Positions 36,192 through 62,824 of a DNA stretch of 64,000 nt are shown one piece after another. The notes below the pieces were generated by a model. That model was not told where the DNA came from, did not search any database, and saw only the letters and a list, made by a program, of their open reading frames with translations. The translations under genes and the position numbers were made by a program. Source of the stretch: Beaufortia kweichowensis (Eukaryota > Chordata > Actinopteri > Cypriniformes > Gastromyzontidae); the NCBI GenBank assembly GCA_019155185.1, contig CM032811.1:13908075-13972074 (forward strand). Reading direction: 5' to 3'. Every line of letters begins with the position of its first letter. The first letter of the stretch is position 1.

Positions 36192-37339
36192 TTAGTAATG
36201 CCCTCGTTGACACAACAGTTTTTAAGATAAAAAGCCATTTGGTTAATTGATGAGTCTTTCACACAGTGAAGAGCACTTTACAAGTCAGTTTACTACAAAG
36301 TGTTTGTGAGTACATTTACACTGATTTGGCCATCACAAGTATAGCCAAACCTGTGCACACACAGACAAAAATATTGAATATACATTGCTTAATAAATTTT
36401 ATTCTTCAAACGTAAACACTGTCAGCTTTGTAAACCCAATCATGTAATCTTCAAACCTTTTGGTGGCTATCAAACTTTTTTTGAAGAAAGTGCCTCCTCT
36501 GTTGGTGAGAAGAGAAATGTGAGCGTTTGTTTAACCATTGAAACCAAAACAAATTAAGACTGGTGATACATTAACTTTCATCATATTTGTTGGCAAGGCA
36601 ATTACATGTAATCTTGCTTGTGAAAACCCAGTTAAAGTTGATAGCTGTAATATTGACTACATTGACTATAGTATAGACCATGCCAAAATATAAAAATAAA
36701 ATAAATATGAAATAAAATATAAAAAATGCTAATATCAAACAGTTGACAGCAAGGTGATAAGACAGGACATGACTCCGTCATTTTACCATCACTGTGGTTT
36801 TTAAATGTGGTTGTTCATTGTGTAAGCAGTCTTACCGCTGTTTTAACCCTGACCAATAATACAAATGTGAAGAAAGCATGTTAACCTAAACTCGACAGCC
36901 TGATATCATGTATTTTTACCATAAGAAAAATAGCAGCACTGGCTGATTATAACCTCTTTCACATTCCATGGGATTTTGAGCGCCATATGATTGGATGGAT
37001 AACATGTCTGTATCACTCCATTGGACTAAGCAAATGTAGACGTAATTTTCATTTCTGCCACTGCATTTTAGACCGACAGTCTTAGTGTCAATTGTGCAAC
37101 TTATCAAAGTGCAACTTAATTCTCAAAACTTATTTGGGCATGACACTTCCGGTTTTAACAACCATTTATGTGGTGTTGAGCCAGACTTCATATTGTGTAT
37201 ACCGATTGTACAGTACACTTTATAGATCCTTCAATATGCATTCACGCATCTCACGGCCCATTGTCCTCCTTTGCTGTGTCACCATAGGCTTTTTCTCCCA
37301 TGCATTTTGTTCTCGGCCTGTTGAAGTTTTTCCAAGCCT

Positions 37340-40300
37340 TTATGTAAAACCTGTATTCACACATATTTCCATCTCAGTTTTTTTTGACACACTGTTATAC
37401 ATTTCTTCAATTTTTGGTTTTGGTTGTCGTATCCGCGTTTCTCTGCAGTGTATGGCCATTCTTCTCTCCCGCTTAGCAGACTCCAGGTTTTCTTTAAGAA
37501 TAAAATAATAACACGCGCCATCGGCCAAGCAGTTCACATTGCTTATACAAATGCTTATATGAACAAAGTAGCGCAGCTGATTGATGATCGGGTCATGTGA
37601 ATTATCATTCTTGACTTTGAAGTATATCGCCGCTGCTATGTGATAAGGGATGAAGCATACGAGGAAGACCACCAGGTTGCTAAGAACGATCTTCACACTT
37701 TTGTTGTTGCGCAGTTTGGGATCGCCAGGGTTGCGTTCCCTCAGATTGCGCAAGATCTGCACAACACGCACTGAACAGAAGACCATCACCACGGCACTGC
37801 TCCAAAACACCATCTCCATAGCAACCAAAATCCCCTTTTTTTTCCATGTGTTTTGGGAAAATTGCTGAAAGCAGCGGGACTTGTTGTTGGGCGCATCGTG
37901 GAGCGTGTAGATAGGAACGCTGCTTCCAAATACCACTATCCAAACGACCAGACACACAAGACCTGCCTTGCGTGGGGATCGCAGACGGCGGGCGGCGAAT
38001 GGGAACTGCAGGGCCATGTAGCGATCGACTGCAATGCACACGCTCAACATTATACTTCCGTAGATGTTGACGTAGAGCAGGCTCTCCAGCCACGAGCAGA
38101 AGGGTCGGCCAAGGGTCCAGTCTCTCTCGTATGCGTGTATCTTAAAGGGCAGGGAGAACATCAGCAAGCTGTCGTTTATCATCAAGTTGATGAGGTAAAC
38201 CGTGGATACGCTCCAACGTCGAACACGGAAGAGGAGTTGCCACAGAGCGGCCAGGTTCAAAGGGAAACCGGCGACCAGAATGGGCACGTACACGCACCAC
38301 TGAACCCAGCACACCGAGTTACACTCAGCTGATAGAAACAAGAAAAACAAATGTGACTTTTAAGGATTTATGATGACAAAAAACGTACAATAATCTACTA
38401 TAAGTGTCATTGTAAAATCTATGAATTTAGCAGAATTTATGAAGTGGTGTTGAAAACAAAGAGTATTATAAGTAAATGTGACTTTTACAAAAAATTGCTT
38501 TTTGAGTTTATCTGAATTACTCAACCTGTTAACTTATGTTACAGCTTATTTTATTATTCACTTTAATATTTCATAGCTGAATTCTAATCTAATCATGATA
38601 TATTGATGGAAAAGTCTTAAGAATAATTGTTATTGAAAAGTTTTTTAACATTAAACAATAATTACAAAAATAACAATAAACAAAAATTAAAATAGCTAAA
38701 GTTACAAAAAAAGATTTACAAAAATAAAAAATATAAAAAATTTAAAATTGTAGTTCAGGACATTTTTATGTGTATGTAAAAATGCCAGTTAACAGGTTAA
38801 AAAACTTTACTTGTCATCAACTAAAGAGTTTTTTGCAAATTGTTTAAAATGATGTACTTGATCTGTTTTCTTTGCAAATATTAAACATCATAAGCAAACA
38901 TCTTTTTTAACTATTGAAATCACCACATGTAAACTAAAAATGGTACACCAAACATGACAGGAGAAAGTAAACTAATCATATAAAGAAACAAACCTGACAT
39001 CACAAGACAAGGTATAAATGAGACAAAACAACCAACAACAATTGTCGAACAGTTAAACCATGTCAGTTATTCATAGCACGATGCATGCTGCGAAAAGGGT
39101 ATATACTAAACCACAAAACCATTTCTTTAGCATCAAGTTTCATTTAGGAAAAGCGTGTGCTCTCATTGCAGGTGCATAGCAACAGTTTACAAAAAAATAA
39201 CTATGTGTATGTGGATGTGATGAGCTGCTTTGGCAGTGATGTTCTTTCGATATGCAAATGATCTACATATGTGTATCAACTTAAGCCATCAAAGTTTAGT
39301 TTACGCTCAATAGCATCACAGCAGATGGAATAGATATCAACAACCGACTTATCTGATTTTGGTTATCAAAATGTCTGTCTTTTATTTCCATTGCGCATAT
39401 ATTTACAATTTACTTAACTGTTAAACTACACACGTGACCTCAAGAACAAAGTATACAGTAACATGCACACTATTGACAAAACGTCTAGAAAAACCACCAG
39501 AACTACTGCAGTGCTCGACTCTCCTAATGCATTTTAGTTCCTCTTGAAAAGGATGAAAAATATTTTATCATTCATTCACCCTCATGACATTTCAAACCTT
39601 TATGACTTCTGCAGAACACAAAAGATATCTAAAAAAAAACTGGTAACTGTATGTTGATGTTACTGTATCAACTGACCCCAGTTGTATAAACGCAAAACCA
39701 CAGAGACATTTCTTAAAATATCTTGGGTTTGGTGTTTTTTACAGAATAAAGATAGACATACAGGGTGAGTAAATGGACTTTTATTTTGTGGTGAACTGTC
39801 CTTTTAAAACGAGCTGCAGATGTCGCTCTTATCAAGGATCATCTAAAACAAACAGTTTCTATATGAAAATATATACAAATAATCTTTCTGTCCATGCTGG
39901 AAAGAACCATATCCTGGTGTCATTACATAAATATCCTTAAAAAACATTACTGAAAAGAGTAACTGATGATGAAGTCTTACATTCTTCATTGTTACGTATT
40001 AAATGGTTTAATTGTTCATTTAATTATAGTAGGTTATATAGTTTTAGTTTTTCATATGAAATAAGTCACGTTAACCCACAAGTCTTTGTCTTTTTCCTGT
40101 CTTCATACTATTATGAGACATCATCAGCACTGGAAATTTTCTGTACCTGGGCAAGATGCAAATGTGGTCTGCCTGGGGTTTCCCATGCCATTTCTAAGTC
40201 TTTTCTAAGGTCATGTGTCCCAGAGTAAAAATAAACGATTAAACACGTCTATTATAATGCAAAACAGATTTGCACAGTCGATAAACTTAAATAAATCGTT

Positions 40301-40671
40301 CATTATTAAACAATACAACATTTTCCTAAGCATGACATGTTTCACACCTGATGTTAACGAAATACAAACCAAACCATACGATAATAACACATAAAAACTT
40401 AAACAGCATATATGTGTCTTGATAAGTCCAACCAGAGCATGAAACAAAAACCATGACAACCTGTTTCCGCAAAACATTACACTTAAAACATATTCATCTA
40501 AAACTTTAAATTATGGACTAACTATTTGTCAACACTGTCATCCAAAAGACAGAGAACAATGTCGTACAATATTTCAAACACACATTCATTTATTGATAGA
40601 AACTGTAACTGTATTTCGGCGGAAATGATCGTTTGTCGATTATTAAATGACTTACTTGAGTTGCCGCTCAT
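37340..40671 (-). CDS. gpr55 (like): GPR55-like receptor with a split first coding exon
   Basis: Class A GPCR; mammalian GPR55 responds to lysophosphatidylinositol. The main exon (37340-38328) has no N-terminal ATG and starts at a splice acceptor (TTTCTATCAG|CT). A 16-nt coding exon at 40656-40671 (ATGAGCGGCAACTCAA|GTAAGTC) fits in phase and yields MSGNSTECNSVCW, restoring an extracellular tail with an NST sequon. Total 1005 nt, 334 aa (human 319). Shared GPR55 features: DRY at 107-109, RRLRSPRK in the second intracellular loop, SVPIYTLH at the TM4 end, SNVNCLADGACYYFILKE in TM7. The TM7 motif lacks NPxxY, as in GPR55. Position next to itm2c agrees with human 2q37. The exon junction is inferred from motif and phase; the family call is firmer than the first exon. 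Confidence 0.82.
39560..39808. repeat. Cyprinid MITE remnant in gpr55-like intron
   Basis: Begins TTTTATCATTCATTCACCCTCATGACATTTCAAACC and GCAGAACACAAAAGATAT, and ends GGTGAGTAAATGG..TGGTGAACTGTCCTTTTAA. These are the two ends of a widespread cyprinid DNA-transposon-derived repeat. Related fragments occur at 56205-56270 and 57025-57095 in ngef introns. Confidence 0.6.
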
Positions 40672-40699
40672 TCCCACGATGAAACGTTGCTGTAATGTC

Positions 40700-43500
40700 T
40701 GTTATGTGTGTGTTATCTTGAAAAGGTTTCTCGAAATACTAATAAAAAAGACTGTGTTCCTCTCCAGACCTGCTGAACTTGTACAACAGACACACACTTG
40801 CGAGTTTTCTCCTCAGAGAGAAACTACGAACCCACACAAGCGCGCTCACGCAGCTGCCTCTGCAGTGCACGTGCTGTTTGTTAGTCAAATAAAAACTAGA
40901 CAAACAACATCATTAAATTAACTGACTAACGTGAACAGCGCCGTTTTCTCATTAGATTTACTCATCTTCTGTTTTTTCCATGTTAGGTTGTAAATTTAAC
41001 TGTTTTTATTAAAATTGTGAACTAAACATTTAATTTCATATACATTTAAATATCATTTTTATATACTCATATAATAAGTAAGACGATATTTGACTAGTTA
41101 AAGACTGGTTAACTACAACAAACCAGTCTTTAACTAGTCAAATATCGTCTTACTTATTATATGAGTATATAAAAATAATATTTAAATTTATATGAAATTA
41201 AATGATCTGTTTAAAAGTTTATCTGGGATTTGTAGTAGAACCATGTTAACCACACATTATCTCACCATATAGTTTAACCATGAAATTTATAGTATAATGC
41301 AAATGCAAATCAATAATTTTACTATAGCTTACCACATGGTTGATAAGGGAAGGCTTTACTACACAGTGGTATTCAAAACAGTGGTCATATCAGGATGATT
41401 TACACTGTGCAATGAGCCACACGCTTATCCCGCTGTGGATTGTGGGAATGACAGCTACGCATGGAGCACATCAGCACATTGCTGCATTGAAATGAAACCA
41501 TTGGACACTTTGCTATCCCATAAAGCCACGGGATTTGCATTAGATCAGATCAGGAAAGTTGGAATGTAAAAACCATCGGGTAAATATGAGCTGGAAGTGG
41601 AAGTGCAAAGAATGTTGTTCCTATACTACTAAATAATATCATTTTAGGGCTATTGATTTGTTTGTTTATGGACACATCCAAACAGTAGTGTTTTTTTGGT
41701 TAAAACTTTAATGAGCTCTGCTGGGTTCTGATAGGATGCTCTCTGGTCCAAAATGCATTAAAAAAAGTCTTTTGTAATGGTTTTAATGGTAAACAGCTGA
41801 TATGGTTCACAATGGTTTTTCTAATGGAAACCATTGTACCAATTTGTATGGGATACTTATTTATATTCTTCATTCACTGTTTGTATTTGTGTGCTGATGT
41901 TCATATGTGGGTAGGCTACTGTTTAATTTCTTTTTCATCGTCTGTGCTTGTTGGGACCTGTTTGGATGAACACAGTTCATGGGCTGTAACAATGAATGAG
42001 TCACTGCACATATTATTATAATTGTGTAGGAATTGCAAGAATTATAAATTTGGACAAATGTCTGTATTGTACTAGTAGACTATGAAATCATAGTATTTCC
42101 TCTATGGACTATTGTATTGCACAGGAAGACAATGGTAAAGCCTGTATACCCAGAGTGACTTTCGTTTGTTTCTCACGCTAGAAACACTTAGATGAGATCT
42201 AATCATGCGACACATTGTGGAGATACCAAACCTTCCCACTAGATGTCGATAAACCTCAACCACAAGTACCAAAAACCTACTGTCTTGACTAATCACTTGA
42301 CTAATCATGTGTAACACTGAGTAAAAACTAATTTTAGGCCTACCTATTATAACTTATTATATAAATAAGTTATATTTCATATTGTACGTAAGAATTGTAT
42401 CAAATCATCAGCACAAATATTAATTCTTCAAACATAGTTAATGAATATGTTTTATAGAGCAATGATTGATATCAACACATTGTGTGGACTTTGATCATAC
42501 CGACAATGCTTGCCATCTGGTTTTCACAGGTGAAGTTTATAAGTTGTGCTTTCACTGTCATTTTGTAAGCATAAATTTATCTTGAATATTGACTTTGTTA
42601 ATATATCCTCCAACTCCCACAGACACATAAACTCTTATAATTCTCACAAACATCCTACCACTCCAAATAAACCATTTTTATTGTTCAGATTTTTAATAAT
42701 TCATTATGAAATATATTTTTTAAACAATAAACATTTCTTGAGGACACAGAAGTCACATAATCGTCTTTATTTCTCTAACATTTCTCATTGTAATACAATC
42801 CTTATCCTTGACCTATAAGCTAATAGAGGCGTCTCTGTTTTTTTTTTTCCCCTTTCCAACTGATGTCTGAGCATGTTTTTTATTTTGTGCTGTAAATGGA
42901 AAAATGATTGTATGTACGTAAATCTGTGCATGCATACAGTCTACATTCTGTGTCTGTGTGTGAGCGTCTATTCTTTTGTATACGTGTCAATGTGTGTTAA
43001 TCAGTGTGTGCACAATGGGATTAGACAGGGTGCTTTTGGTGAAGGGAGGACTTTCTAAACCTCAGTAGTCAGCTGACTGCACAGAACAGGGTGTTACAAA
43101 GAGCATGACTACAAACTTTGCACTTCTATTGTTTAGGGTTAAAATAATAAGTACAAATGAAAAATAAACGTGTTTGAGATAATAACATTGCTTTATTATT
43201 TTATTTTAAACATAAATCTCACTATATTACTACCGTAGATTTATAAAACATAAATAAACACTTCGCCAGTGGTTCAAAATACATTCTCTGACATCTGCTT
43301 GTTTCTCACGTATCTTTTAGCGTTAAGAAAGACATACTGACATCATGGCTTTGCACAGATATGCCGTTTTTAAGCATGAAGTAAAATCATTTTATTGTTT
43401 GTGTTGTTAATGAGACAGAATGGGCGAGGTCTCTGCGTTCATAGTAACAAAGTGACTGGCAAAAATACAGGACCTGCTGTTTAAGGTGAGTGACTTTACC
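40700..43500. other. Intergenic region between gpr55-like and ngef
   Basis: Divergent upstream regions of the two genes. It holds the long palindrome (listed separately). Otherwise I see only short frames; no RNA gene or exon chain. Confidence 0.5.
41027..41204. repeat. Near-perfect 178-bp palindrome (84-bp arms, 10-bp loop)
   Basis: Left arm 41027-41110 and right arm 41121-41204 are inverted copies with only two mismatches, both in the outer AT-rich third; the inner ~50 bases, ending GACTAGTTAAAGACTGGTT, match exactly. The spacer is AACTACAACA. There is no coding capacity. No clear target-site duplication is seen at the CATTTAATTTC ends. It may be a young foldback MITE or a hairpin-forming locus. 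Confidence 0.85.
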
Positions 43501-43539
43501 TGTTTTATACACATGTGGGGCTGAGAGTTATGCGCTCAG

Positions 43540-43928
43540 ACAGAACAGGGTAAGGCAGTGTGACGGGAGGAAAAGAGGGCGGGCGAGAATGAATGAAAGG
43601 GAGGAGGGAGAACTTTGACTCTGAGGGCCAGAGGACAGGTTTGTGGAAAGATAGAAGATTCAGAGAGAGAGAGAGAGAGAGAGAAACAACAACGTTGAAA
43701 CACAAAGCCATGAAACCTGCCAAAGTTAGGAGTTAATACAACACGCCTTCCCCCTAGGCTGTAGAAAAAGGAGGAGAAGAAAAAAAGGGAGTTTAATATC
43801 AACACTGACTGTAGGATTGTTTATTTGGAAACTCTACAACTTTTGGATTGAATTTAAATAGGAATCCCTGCTGTGTTGGTCTGATGGGGATTATTCTATG
43901 AGCGTCTGGATCCTGTTTCTGATAGCTG
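43540..43928 (+). promoter_or_regulatory. Candidate ngef promoter/5' UTR
   Basis: A purine-rich patch with GAGGGCGGGCGAG (GC-box-like, near 43576) and a short (GA)n run at 43661-43684 lies 250-390 bases before the ATG. A possible acceptor, TTTCTGATAG|CTG, sits directly before the start codon, so the 5' UTR may be spliced. The true start site is not visible. Confidence 0.3.
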
Positions 43929-58635
<14,707 letters not shown>

Positions 58636-59463
58636 ATAACTCAACAGGAAATGACATCACATCAACGTTACCATCCGTTCGCTTATTTCTGATCTGGTAA
58701 CCTGGAAACGATGCCACCTGGATGTCACCGAGAGTCCATCTGTGTCCATGTTTAACAAATACATGTCCGGTGTCATATTAAAGACTTGGTAGAGTCTTGG
58801 AAGAGCTTTTGCACTATAAGCACTTGTGTATTTGAAATTGCTGCTTCCATACAGTCCTAACACGCTGTTGGCATGAAGGATTTCAACTTTAGCAATCACA
58901 TACAGGCTTTCTGAAGTTTGCACATACTGTATGAGATGAATGGAGAACAGAAGAGAGGGGGAAGTAAATGCTACGTCGGGACTTGTGAAGTCTTCTCTGG
59001 AAAAGGAATGTATGCGCAGGGTCACACCTTTACTGACTGTACAGATTTATATTCTTTAAAGTAAACCTCTGCAGACAAAATGACGTGGTGTACTGTACTG
59101 TATGAATCTCATTCTTCTCCCATCAACATGAAGAATAAAGAGGGACATGTATAAACAAGTTTAAAGAGCAAATGAAGAACATTATGATGTTAAAGATTTG
59201 CACATGATGCATTGCATGAGCATACAATCACAATGTTTTTCCTACATAAACACACACTGAAACACACACAAGGAGAGTAATCTTGCTAATCCAGTCTAAC
59301 CTTGATATTTTCCAACTTCCATGAGAGATAAATCTCGCTGCTCTGGTGTTTTTGTAGTTTTTGATGTGTGTGCATGTTCATATGAAAACTTCTTATGGTA
59401 CAATGTAATTGCCAAATAATTGTCCCATTTCATTTTGTAAAGCTATAATTTATTGTTAATGAA

Positions 59464-59469
59464 AATAAA
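59464..59469 (+). terminator. Likely ngef polyadenylation signal
   Basis: AATAAA about 830 bases after the stop, followed by the TG-rich GATGGTTAAGACTCTGTCTG. An earlier AATAAA at 59134-59139 could serve a shorter 3' UTR. Confidence 0.45.
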
Positions 59470-59479
59470 TATTGATGGT

Positions 59480-60585
59480 TAAGACTCTGTCTGATCTTAT
59501 CTAATAAACAATGAACACTCAATGACAGAGACGTTTTATTTTCTGGTTACTTTGAATCATATTCACAAACATCTTTTGGATAACTTTTAGAGATTCTTTT
59601 TGGATAAATGCATCAAAGAATTGTTCACAATTAGATTTGAGAAGCACTCGACTAACAGCAGATTACAGACAGGTTGCACCTGCAGATCACACACACACAC
59701 ACTTGTTTCCTGAAGCTTGGTTCTTGCGAGCGCATCAGCTGCAGAACCACAACACCACTTTCTCTTTCCAAACTCTTACATACATATTCTAAATATTCAA
59801 AATAATGAGTATTTGGATTGAATCAAGTGGTTTTATTGTAATTGGATATTTTAAATACTGTATTATATTGTGTAAAATGCTTAAATTTGCAGTGCTAACC
59901 AATTGCAAAATCATTGTCCTATCTGGAATTTCATTGACAGACACATACAGCTAATAAATCATGTTGAGTGACGCTACAATAACTTCTTATCGATGCATGA
60001 AAATAGATATCATCAGGAATTTTCAATATTGTGGTATGGAGATAAAGCTAAAAGAATGTGCTTAATAAAACTTTTGTCTTGTGTCAGATTAAAAATCACT
60101 TTTCTTTACTATCCTCTCGTCATTATCTTTTAAGGTTATCATTACAATGCTTATATTTCTTTTAAATAATGAAGTAGACGAAAATACTTCTCTGTAGAAC
60201 TCTGTTGATGTAATAAACGAGACTCTGTCGCCATCTAGTGGTAGTAGTTTAAATGCATCAGGCCGGTTTCCTGGACAGGGTTTAAGATTAGTCCCAGACT
60301 TAAATGCATTTTTGAGCTGTCTTAATTAAAAACAACTTTCTCTGACATATCTTAAAATATATCAGTGCCTTTGCCTTAAGATTCACACCAGTAATGTTTT
60401 TGAAAGGCATGTTTGTAAACACTACTTAATTGCTCTAATGTAACGTCCAGGATTTCCAGGATTGTATCAGCAGCTTTGATTTGTGCACATATATCACTAC
60501 AGATTTAAATTATTAAAATGTTTTATTCCATCGCAGTTTATCGCGCACTGTGATAAAACGCTGTGATCAAGCGCTCAGCACGTGT
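59480..60585. other. Intergenic region between ngef and the tRNA cluster
   Basis: No gene seen. Contains the repeat at 60258-60450, a short (CA)n run near 59690-59702 and otherwise AT-rich sequence. Confidence 0.5.
60258..60450. repeat. Cyprinid dispersed repeat, truncated
   Basis: Starts CATCAGGCCGGTTTCCTGGACAGGGTTTAAGATTAGTCCCAGAC and continues AAACAACTTTCTCTGACATATCTTAAAATATATCAGTGCC and CACACCAGTAATGTTTTTGAAAGGCATG. I recognise this order from a common cyprinid MITE. The inverted right terminus is missing here. Confidence 0.55.
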
Positions 60586-60659
60586 GGCCGGTTAGCTCAG
60601 TTGGTTAGAGCGTGGTGCTAATAACGCCAAGGTCGCGGGTTCGATCCCCGTACTGGCCA
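60586..60659 (+). tRNA. tRNA-Ile (AAT)
   Basis: 74 nt with a full cloverleaf: acceptor stem GGCCGGT/ACTGGCC (one G-U pair), A box TTAGCTCAGTTGG, anticodon loop TAATAAC with AAT, B box GGTTCGATCCC, discriminator A. Nearly the vertebrate consensus. The 3' flank has TTTCTTT rather than a clean TTTT terminator. Confidence 0.95.
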
Positions 60660-60931
60660 GATCTTTCTTTAATCTCTGAATTTCTGCATGATGTTTCTTT
60701 AGCTTCATTTTTGTTATATGAATTACATTTGCTATTACAAAACCTATCCTGCACTGGATGGAAATTATTGTTTTTAAGTTTTGAAGACATCTTTGTACAA
60801 GAGGCACGCTTTTTGCATATTAGAAAGTTCAATTAAATGTAATAAATAAATAAATAAATACCGTTTTGGCGTTAACTATAGTTAATGTCCATTTAACGCG
60901 GCATAAGGATATAGAAGGTTTGCTAAAAGTA

Positions 60932-61003
60932 GGGCTCGTCCGGGATTTGAACCCGGGACCTCTCGCACCCAAAGCGAGAATCATACCCCTAGACCAACGA
61001 GCC
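60932..61003 (-). tRNA. tRNA-Pro (TGG)
   Basis: 72 nt: acceptor GGCTCGT/ACGAGCC with discriminator C; A box TGGTCTAGGGG; anticodon stem CTCGC with loop TTTGGGT (anticodon TGG); B box GGTTCAAATCC. Followed on its strand by TTTT (60925-60928), a Pol III stop. Differs from the Pro gene at 61506 at the wobble position. Confidence 0.96.
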
Positions 61004-61213
61004 ATTTTAATACTATTCCACATATACTTATAAGTTTCCATACTAATATGAGGGTGTTGACGTCATGTGATGTCACGTACATGTTGAGTTTACTCGTTGT
61101 GCGGTTTATTCGATTCACTGCCGATATATACACACAGATAAATCCGTAAACGACGTAAGTGGTAATTGACCAACACACTGTATAAACTATAGATATTTTT
61201 ATTTGGACTATAG

Positions 61214-61285
61214 GACCTCGTGGCGCAACGGTAGCGCGTCTGACTCCAGATCAGAAGGTTGCGTGTTCAAATCACGTCGGGGTCA
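61214..61285 (+). tRNA. tRNA-Trp (CCA)
   Basis: 72 nt: acceptor GACCTCG/CGGGGTC, A box TGGCGCAACGG, anticodon loop CTCCAGA (CCA), B box GTTCAAATCAC, discriminator A. TTTT follows at about 61289. Matches the eukaryotic Trp tRNA pattern. Confidence 0.96.
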
Positions 61286-61505
61286 ATTGTTTTCCAAAAT
61301 AGCGTCTTTTTAATAAGTCTTTGTTTTATATTTACGTTCTAGCAAAAACGTTTACTTTCGACCGCTGCATTTTTATTTAAATTCCACTGTTATAAGTAAG
61401 AGTTTTTAGTTGTTTTAAAGATGTTACTTAAATGTAAATAAAAAATATTAATATGGCTATAGAGCTTTGTTCCGAGAAAAACATCTTTAAACATCAAGAA
61501 AAGTA

Positions 61506-61577
61506 GGGCTCGTCCGGGATTTGAACCCGGGACCTCTCGCACCCTAAGCGAGAATCATACCCCTAGACCAACGAGCC
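61506..61577 (-). tRNA. tRNA-Pro (AGG)
   Basis: 72 nt, same body as the Pro-TGG gene at 60932-61003, but the loop reads TTAGGGT, giving anticodon AGG (expected to be edited to IGG). TTTT terminator at 61498-61501 on its strand. Confidence 0.96.
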
Positions 61578-61579
61578 AC

Positions 61580-62407
61580 TGAGCCCAATTGACACGGGTG
61601 GTAGTTTTGATTCACTAATACAGGACACAGCATTTCACTTTCGTGTTTTATTTACATTTTACAGGTTGTATATTACAAGTAAACAATATATCAGTGAAAC
61701 AATTGAATGGTTTAGTTCTATGATCATTTATTTCCTCATAAATTCTGTATCTTTCAAAGTTATTTTATGCATGACCAAACCTCGCAAGTTTATGTGAAAA
61801 GTTCATGTTAACTGTTGTCTCTCCATCATGATCTCCATTTTATTACAATAAATTGCAGGATACTCAACGTACTTACATGTGCGTGAGTTTAAATGACATC
61901 AAACGAACATTTTCACAACATAACAGCTCAACTTATAAATCATTATTTCTGCTTACTTTGAAAATCAGAGAGTCAGAGAAAGGTATTTGGTTTTTTTATG
62001 CAGAGGTATATTTTATTTGCTTTCTTTGCATTGTCTTGATGACAAATTAAGTTACACTCCAGTGTCTTCACTCCAGCACTCTAAATGTTCCTCTGCGTGA
62101 CTTTTTTTGTCAGTTTTTTGTCGTGTGGTGATGATTTTTAGTTGATAAAGTTAAATATAACACTATATATACACAATTTAAAAAGCGTCAGCTAATTACC
62201 TCAATGTACATTTTCTCATATAGAGGTTTCCTTGTTAAACGTTTCACAATAGTCCTGAGGCGACAAGCGAACCAGAACGTTTTTAGCGTCACGTAATTCT
62301 GTTCTCATGTCTTATGTTGTAAATCTTCTGAATTGTTTTGACATTTGTCTAGTTTCTGCTCTCTCTCTCTCTCTCTCTCTGTAAATCTTAGGAGCTCTCT
62401 TACAGTT

Positions 62408-62489
<82 letters not shown>

Positions 62490-62530
62490 CTCTCTTTCTT
62501 GTTCTTTCTCTCTCCTGTGTACAATAAAGG
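61580..62530. other. Spacer between tRNA-Pro and tRNA-Gly
   Basis: AT-rich, without a gene, ending in the (CT)n arrays at 62359-62380 and 62411-62500. Confidence 0.55.
62359..62500. repeat. (CT)n microsatellite upstream of tRNA-Gly and efhd1
   Basis: Two CT blocks (62359-62380 and about 62411-62486), separated by GTAAATCTTAGGAGCTCTCTTACAG and followed by an impure CT/GT tail. Lies about 40 bases before the tRNA-Gly gene. Confidence 0.95.
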
Positions 62531-62535
62531 TATAG

Positions 62536-62607
62536 GCGTTGGTGGTATAGTGGTGAGCATAGCTGCCTTCCAAGCAGTTGACCCGGGTTCGATTCCCGGC
62601 CAACGCA
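62536..62607 (+). tRNA. tRNA-Gly (TCC)
   Basis: 72 nt: acceptor GCGTTGG/CCAACGC, A box TGGTATAGTGG, anticodon loop CTTCCAA (TCC), B box GGTTCGATTCC, discriminator A. TTTT at 62614-62617. It sits about 220 bases before the efhd1 start codon, probably within or next to that promoter. Confidence 0.96.
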
Positions 62608-62824
62608 TGTCACTTTTACAACTATTTATTACAACAATGAATTCTACAGTAATCATAATCAGTAATTCATCCTAACAACACCAATATCCATTAATAGACG
62701 TACATATTGTATAGCTACGACAAAGTGCAATAGTCTGAACCCCGCAGTCATCACGTTTAAAGGGACACACATGCGCCGCAGCCCCGCCCTGAAACAGCCG
62801 AGAGCATCACACTCACAGTCCGCA

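Larger units (their letters stand above)
34800..37335. other. Intergenic region between the two GPCR genes
   Basis: No exon chain or RNA gene found. Contains the repeat fragment at 35555-35645 and the foldback repeat at 36093-36191; the rest is AT-rich unique-looking sequence. The region includes the promoter side of the GPCR at 33.8 kb and the 3' side of the gpr55-like gene. Confidence 0.5.

Noticed and set aside
37853..38332. 159-residue plus-strand frame
   Set aside because: Antisense shadow of the gpr55-like exon.
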